Shown: one piece after another, positions 6,394 through 7,746 of the stretch | Position numbering within the stretch: the stretch's first letter is position 1 | Layout of the letters: every line of letters starts with the position of its first letter | Origin: CAZWAP01 sp964632005 | GTDB lineage: Bacteria > Planctomycetota > Phycisphaerae > Sedimentisphaerales > Anaerobacaceae | Direction of reading: 5' to 3' | Length of the DNA: 7,746 bases | NCBI GenBank assembly: GCA_964632005.1 | Contig: CAZWAP010000074.1 | Location: forward strand, 1 to 7,746 | The notes under the pieces: generated by a model | Seen by the model: only the letters and a program-made list of their open reading frames with translations | Told to the model about the DNA's origin: nothing | Database searches by the model: none | Program-made: the position numbers and the translations under genes

Positions 6394-6588
6394 ATGGAAT
6401 GCAAGAAAGAAGAGAACCTGGCCAACTGTGCCTGCACATATCCCGGGTGCGAGAGGAAGGGCATCTGTTGCGAGTGCCTGAGCTATCATCTCTCGAGCAA
6501 GCAGCTTCCTGGTTGCTGCTTCCCTCCAGACGCTGAGAAGACCTATGACCGTAGCTTCAAGGCGTTTGCAAAGGCGTGGAGGCTGTAG
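6394..6588 (+). CDS. Small cysteine-rich protein, DUF6485-like
   Basis: The protein has 64 aa with nine cysteines (3, 12, 14, 19, 25, 26, 28, 41, 42) and a histidine at 32 packed into the first 42 residues, followed by a charged helical tail (46-64). There is no signal peptide or membrane segment, so it should be cytosolic. The spacing (NCACTYPGC, then KGICCECLSYH, then LPGCCFP, then EKTYDRS) suggests a small zinc- or other metal-binding fold. From memory it matches the uncharacterised DUF6485 family in strict order of motifs; no function is known to me. Its own promoter and a perfect ribosome site make it a convincing gene despite its size. It starts 92 bp after the arabinofuranosidase and runs convergently towards purC. 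A link to either neighbour is not supported. Confidence 0.8.
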   Translation: MECKKEENLANCACTYPGCERKGICCECLSYHLSSKQLPGCCFPPDAEKTYDRSFKAFAKAWRL

Positions 6589-6730
6589 ACCCGGAGCGGT
6601 TGTGTAGAAAGGCCGATGCTGGAGGATTGAGCCACCGGTTCGAACGCTCAGGGGTCATACCGCTGTTGCAGTGCAGCTTTGTCCCTCTTCTTGAGGATTC
6701 GGCCCTTATACCGGTGAGCGACCCAACCGG

Positions 6731-7621
6731 CTACTTCTCGAACTTCCTGCCCGTGAGCCGCTCGTATGCCTCGATGTACTTCTCGGAGGTTTTGCGCTGG
6801 ATCTCCTCGGGCAGCTCGACGCCCGGGCCGGACTTGTCGAAGTTGATACCTTCGAGGTAGTTGCGGACGAATTGCTTGTCGAAGCTCTCCTGGTCTCTGC
6901 CCGGCTGGTACGCATCGGCCGGCCAGAAGCGGGAAGAATCGGGCGTGAGGACCTCGTCGATCAGGATTATCCTGCCGTCGATTCGGCCCCACTCAAATTT
7001 TGTATCGGCGAGGATTATCCCTTTTGACTCGGCATACAGGCCGGCCTTTTTGAATATCTCGATGCTCCTGTCGCGAACGTACCCGGCCTCCTCGGCGCCG
7101 ATGACCCGGCAAGCCTGTGCGAAACTGATATTCTCGTCGTGCGTGCCGCGTTCCGCCTTGGTAGCGGGGGTAAAGATGAACTCTGGCAGCTTCTGGCACT
7201 GCTTTAGGCCCGCAGGCAGTTCCTGCCCGCAGACGGTCCCGGATGCCAGGTACTCCTTCCAGCCGGACCCCGCCAGGTAACCCCTGACGACGCACTCGAT
7301 AGGCAGGACCTCGACCTTCTTGACCAACATGCTTCGCCGGGCCAACTGCTCAGGGTATTTGCAGAAAGGCTCAGGGAAATCGGCGACCTCGTCGGTGATC
7401 AAGTGGTGCTCGACCTCGTCGCCGAGGAAATCGAACCAGAACCGCGAGATCTGGGTCAGGATGATGCCCTTGTAGGGGATCCCGTTGGCCATGACCACGT
7501 CGAACGCGCTTATCCTGTCGGTGGCCACGATCAGGAGCTTGTCGCCGAGGTCGTATATGTCGCGGACCTTGCCGCGGCTTGGCTCAAGACCTGCTATGTT
7601 TGTTTTCAACACTGTCTCCAT
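6731..7621 (-). CDS. purC: Phosphoribosylaminoimidazole-succinocarboxamide synthase (SAICAR synthetase)
   Basis: Cytosolic purine-pathway enzyme joining CAIR and aspartate with ATP to give SAICAR. The 296-aa protein has the family motifs in order: GKVRDIYDLGD (17-27) for ATP binding, TDRISAFD (34-41), ECVVRGYLAGSGWKEY (109-124), TPATKAERGTHDENISF (151-167), DTKFEWG (206-212) and DEVLTPDSSRFW (222-233). The length fits the roughly 300-aa, Ade1-like form, not the roughly 240-aa enterobacterial form. The frame is open for 23 more codons, up to 7690, but that stretch overlaps the promoter at 7690-7662. The ATG at 7621 with AAGGGA 5 nt upstream, and the N-terminus METVLKTNIAGL, is therefore the start. 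It appears to be transcribed alone and convergently to the small Cys-rich gene. Confidence 0.96.
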   Translation of the reverse strand: METVLKTNIAGLEPSRGKVRDIYDLGDKLLIVATDRISAFDVVMANGIPYKGIILTQISRFWFDFLGDEVEHHLITDEVADFPEPFCKYPEQLARRSMLVKKVEVLPIECVVRGYLAGSGWKEYLASGTVCGQELPAGLKQCQKLPEFIFTPATKAERGTHDENISFAQACRVIGAEEAGYVRDRSIEIFKKAGLYAESKGIILADTKFEWGRIDGRIILIDEVLTPDSSRFWPADAYQPGRDQESFDKQFVRNYLEGINFDKSGPGVELPEEIQRKTSEKYIEAYERLTGRKFEK

Positions 7622-7661
7622 ACCGGTCCCTTTCCCGTTTAAGGCCCAAGAACGGTCTGGT

Positions 7662-7690
7662 ATGATATGACCCGCCGGCCCGGCCGTCAA
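7662..7690 (-). promoter_or_regulatory. Sigma-70-type promoter of purC
   Basis: Reading the - strand, TTGACG (7690-7685) and TATCAT (7667-7662) are separated by exactly 17 bp. Each matches the consensus at five of six positions. Initiation would fall near 7655, about 34 nt before the purC ATG. This is the best promoter in the window and rules out the longer purC reading frame. No PurR or purine-riboswitch structure is evident in the short leader. Confidence 0.75.
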
Positions 7691-7746
7691 GAGCCACTGC
7701 GCAAATCTGGCTGTCGTTCTTGAAAATGCCCGGCTTTGTGATATTC

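Noticed and set aside
5588..6439. 283-codon - strand frame opposite the 3' half of the arabinofuranosidase
   Set aside because: It is antisense to the GH51 catalytic region with Glu466; no motif, ribosome site or promoter is seen.
6635..6655. tRNA T-loop-like GGTTCGAAC
   Set aside because: The base after the seven-base loop cannot pair with the G before it, and no acceptor, D or anticodon arms fit around it.
6589..6730. Bidirectional terminator between the small gene and purC
   Set aside because: Only 5-bp stems are present (TGAGC/GCTCA and CCGGT/ACCGG), with 10-13 nt loops and no T-tract on either strand; termination here must be weak or factor-dependent.
7622..7690. N-terminal extension of purC by 23 codons
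   Set aside because: The extension contains the TTGACG-N17-TATCAT promoter and the 5' leader, and the family N-terminus begins at METVLK.
1..7746. New defence, CRISPR or mobile system
   Set aside because: No spaced direct repeats, transposase, integrase, nuclease, toxin or reverse-transcriptase motif is seen; all long real frames are assigned to metabolic, GTPase or hydrolase families.

Overview
The window is a compact, GC-rich (by eye) bacterial chromosomal segment. Five genes lie on the + strand (leuC, leuD, leuB, a DRG/Obg-type GTPase with a TGS domain, and a GH51 alpha-L-arabinofuranosidase). A small cysteine-rich gene follows on the same strand, and purC lies convergently on the - strand. 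Nothing in it is an identifiable insertion sequence, prophage, CRISPR array, rRNA or tRNA. The likely source is an environmental bacterium, and my best guess is a planctomycete of the Phycisphaerae type. That rests on remembered features: the short LeuC (422 aa) and LeuD (167 aa) forms, the Actinobacteria-like LeuB, the GTPase family, and AT-rich palindromic 'caaat/tttgat/gatattcgg' sequences in otherwise GC-rich intergenic gaps. This is inference; no marker gene proves it.

Positions 1-3110 hold leucine biosynthesis. LeuC and LeuD form the isopropylmalate isomerase and LeuB is the isopropylmalate dehydrogenase. leuA, which supplies the substrate, is not in the window. The three genes point the same way but are not tightly packed: a 103-bp AT-rich repeat-like spacer separates leuC from leuD, and a 154-bp gap with a TATAAT box and a GC-rich leader separates leuD from leuB. 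A run of five G-tracts lies at codons 12-23 of leuC.

Positions 3111-4276 hold a terminator-like hairpin after leuB, an imperfect inverted repeat of about 130 bp, and the GTPase gene, whose G3 and G4 motifs depart from the textbook form. Positions 4262-6301 hold the arabinofuranosidase, with a promoter whose -35 box lies inside the end of the GTPase gene. Positions 6306-6588 hold the small Cys-rich protein with its own promoter and a perfect Shine-Dalgarno. purC (7621-6731, - strand) has the best promoter in the window, and that promoter fixes its start codon.

The genes fall into unrelated jobs: leucine synthesis, a probable ribosome-associated GTPase, hemicellulose or pectin side-chain hydrolysis, a small probable metal-binding protein, and purine synthesis. 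I do not see a convincing new multi-gene system. The points most worth a second look are the intergenic palindromic elements, the variant GTPase, the G-tract cluster in leuC, and the shared GTAYAATCNGC start-site motif.
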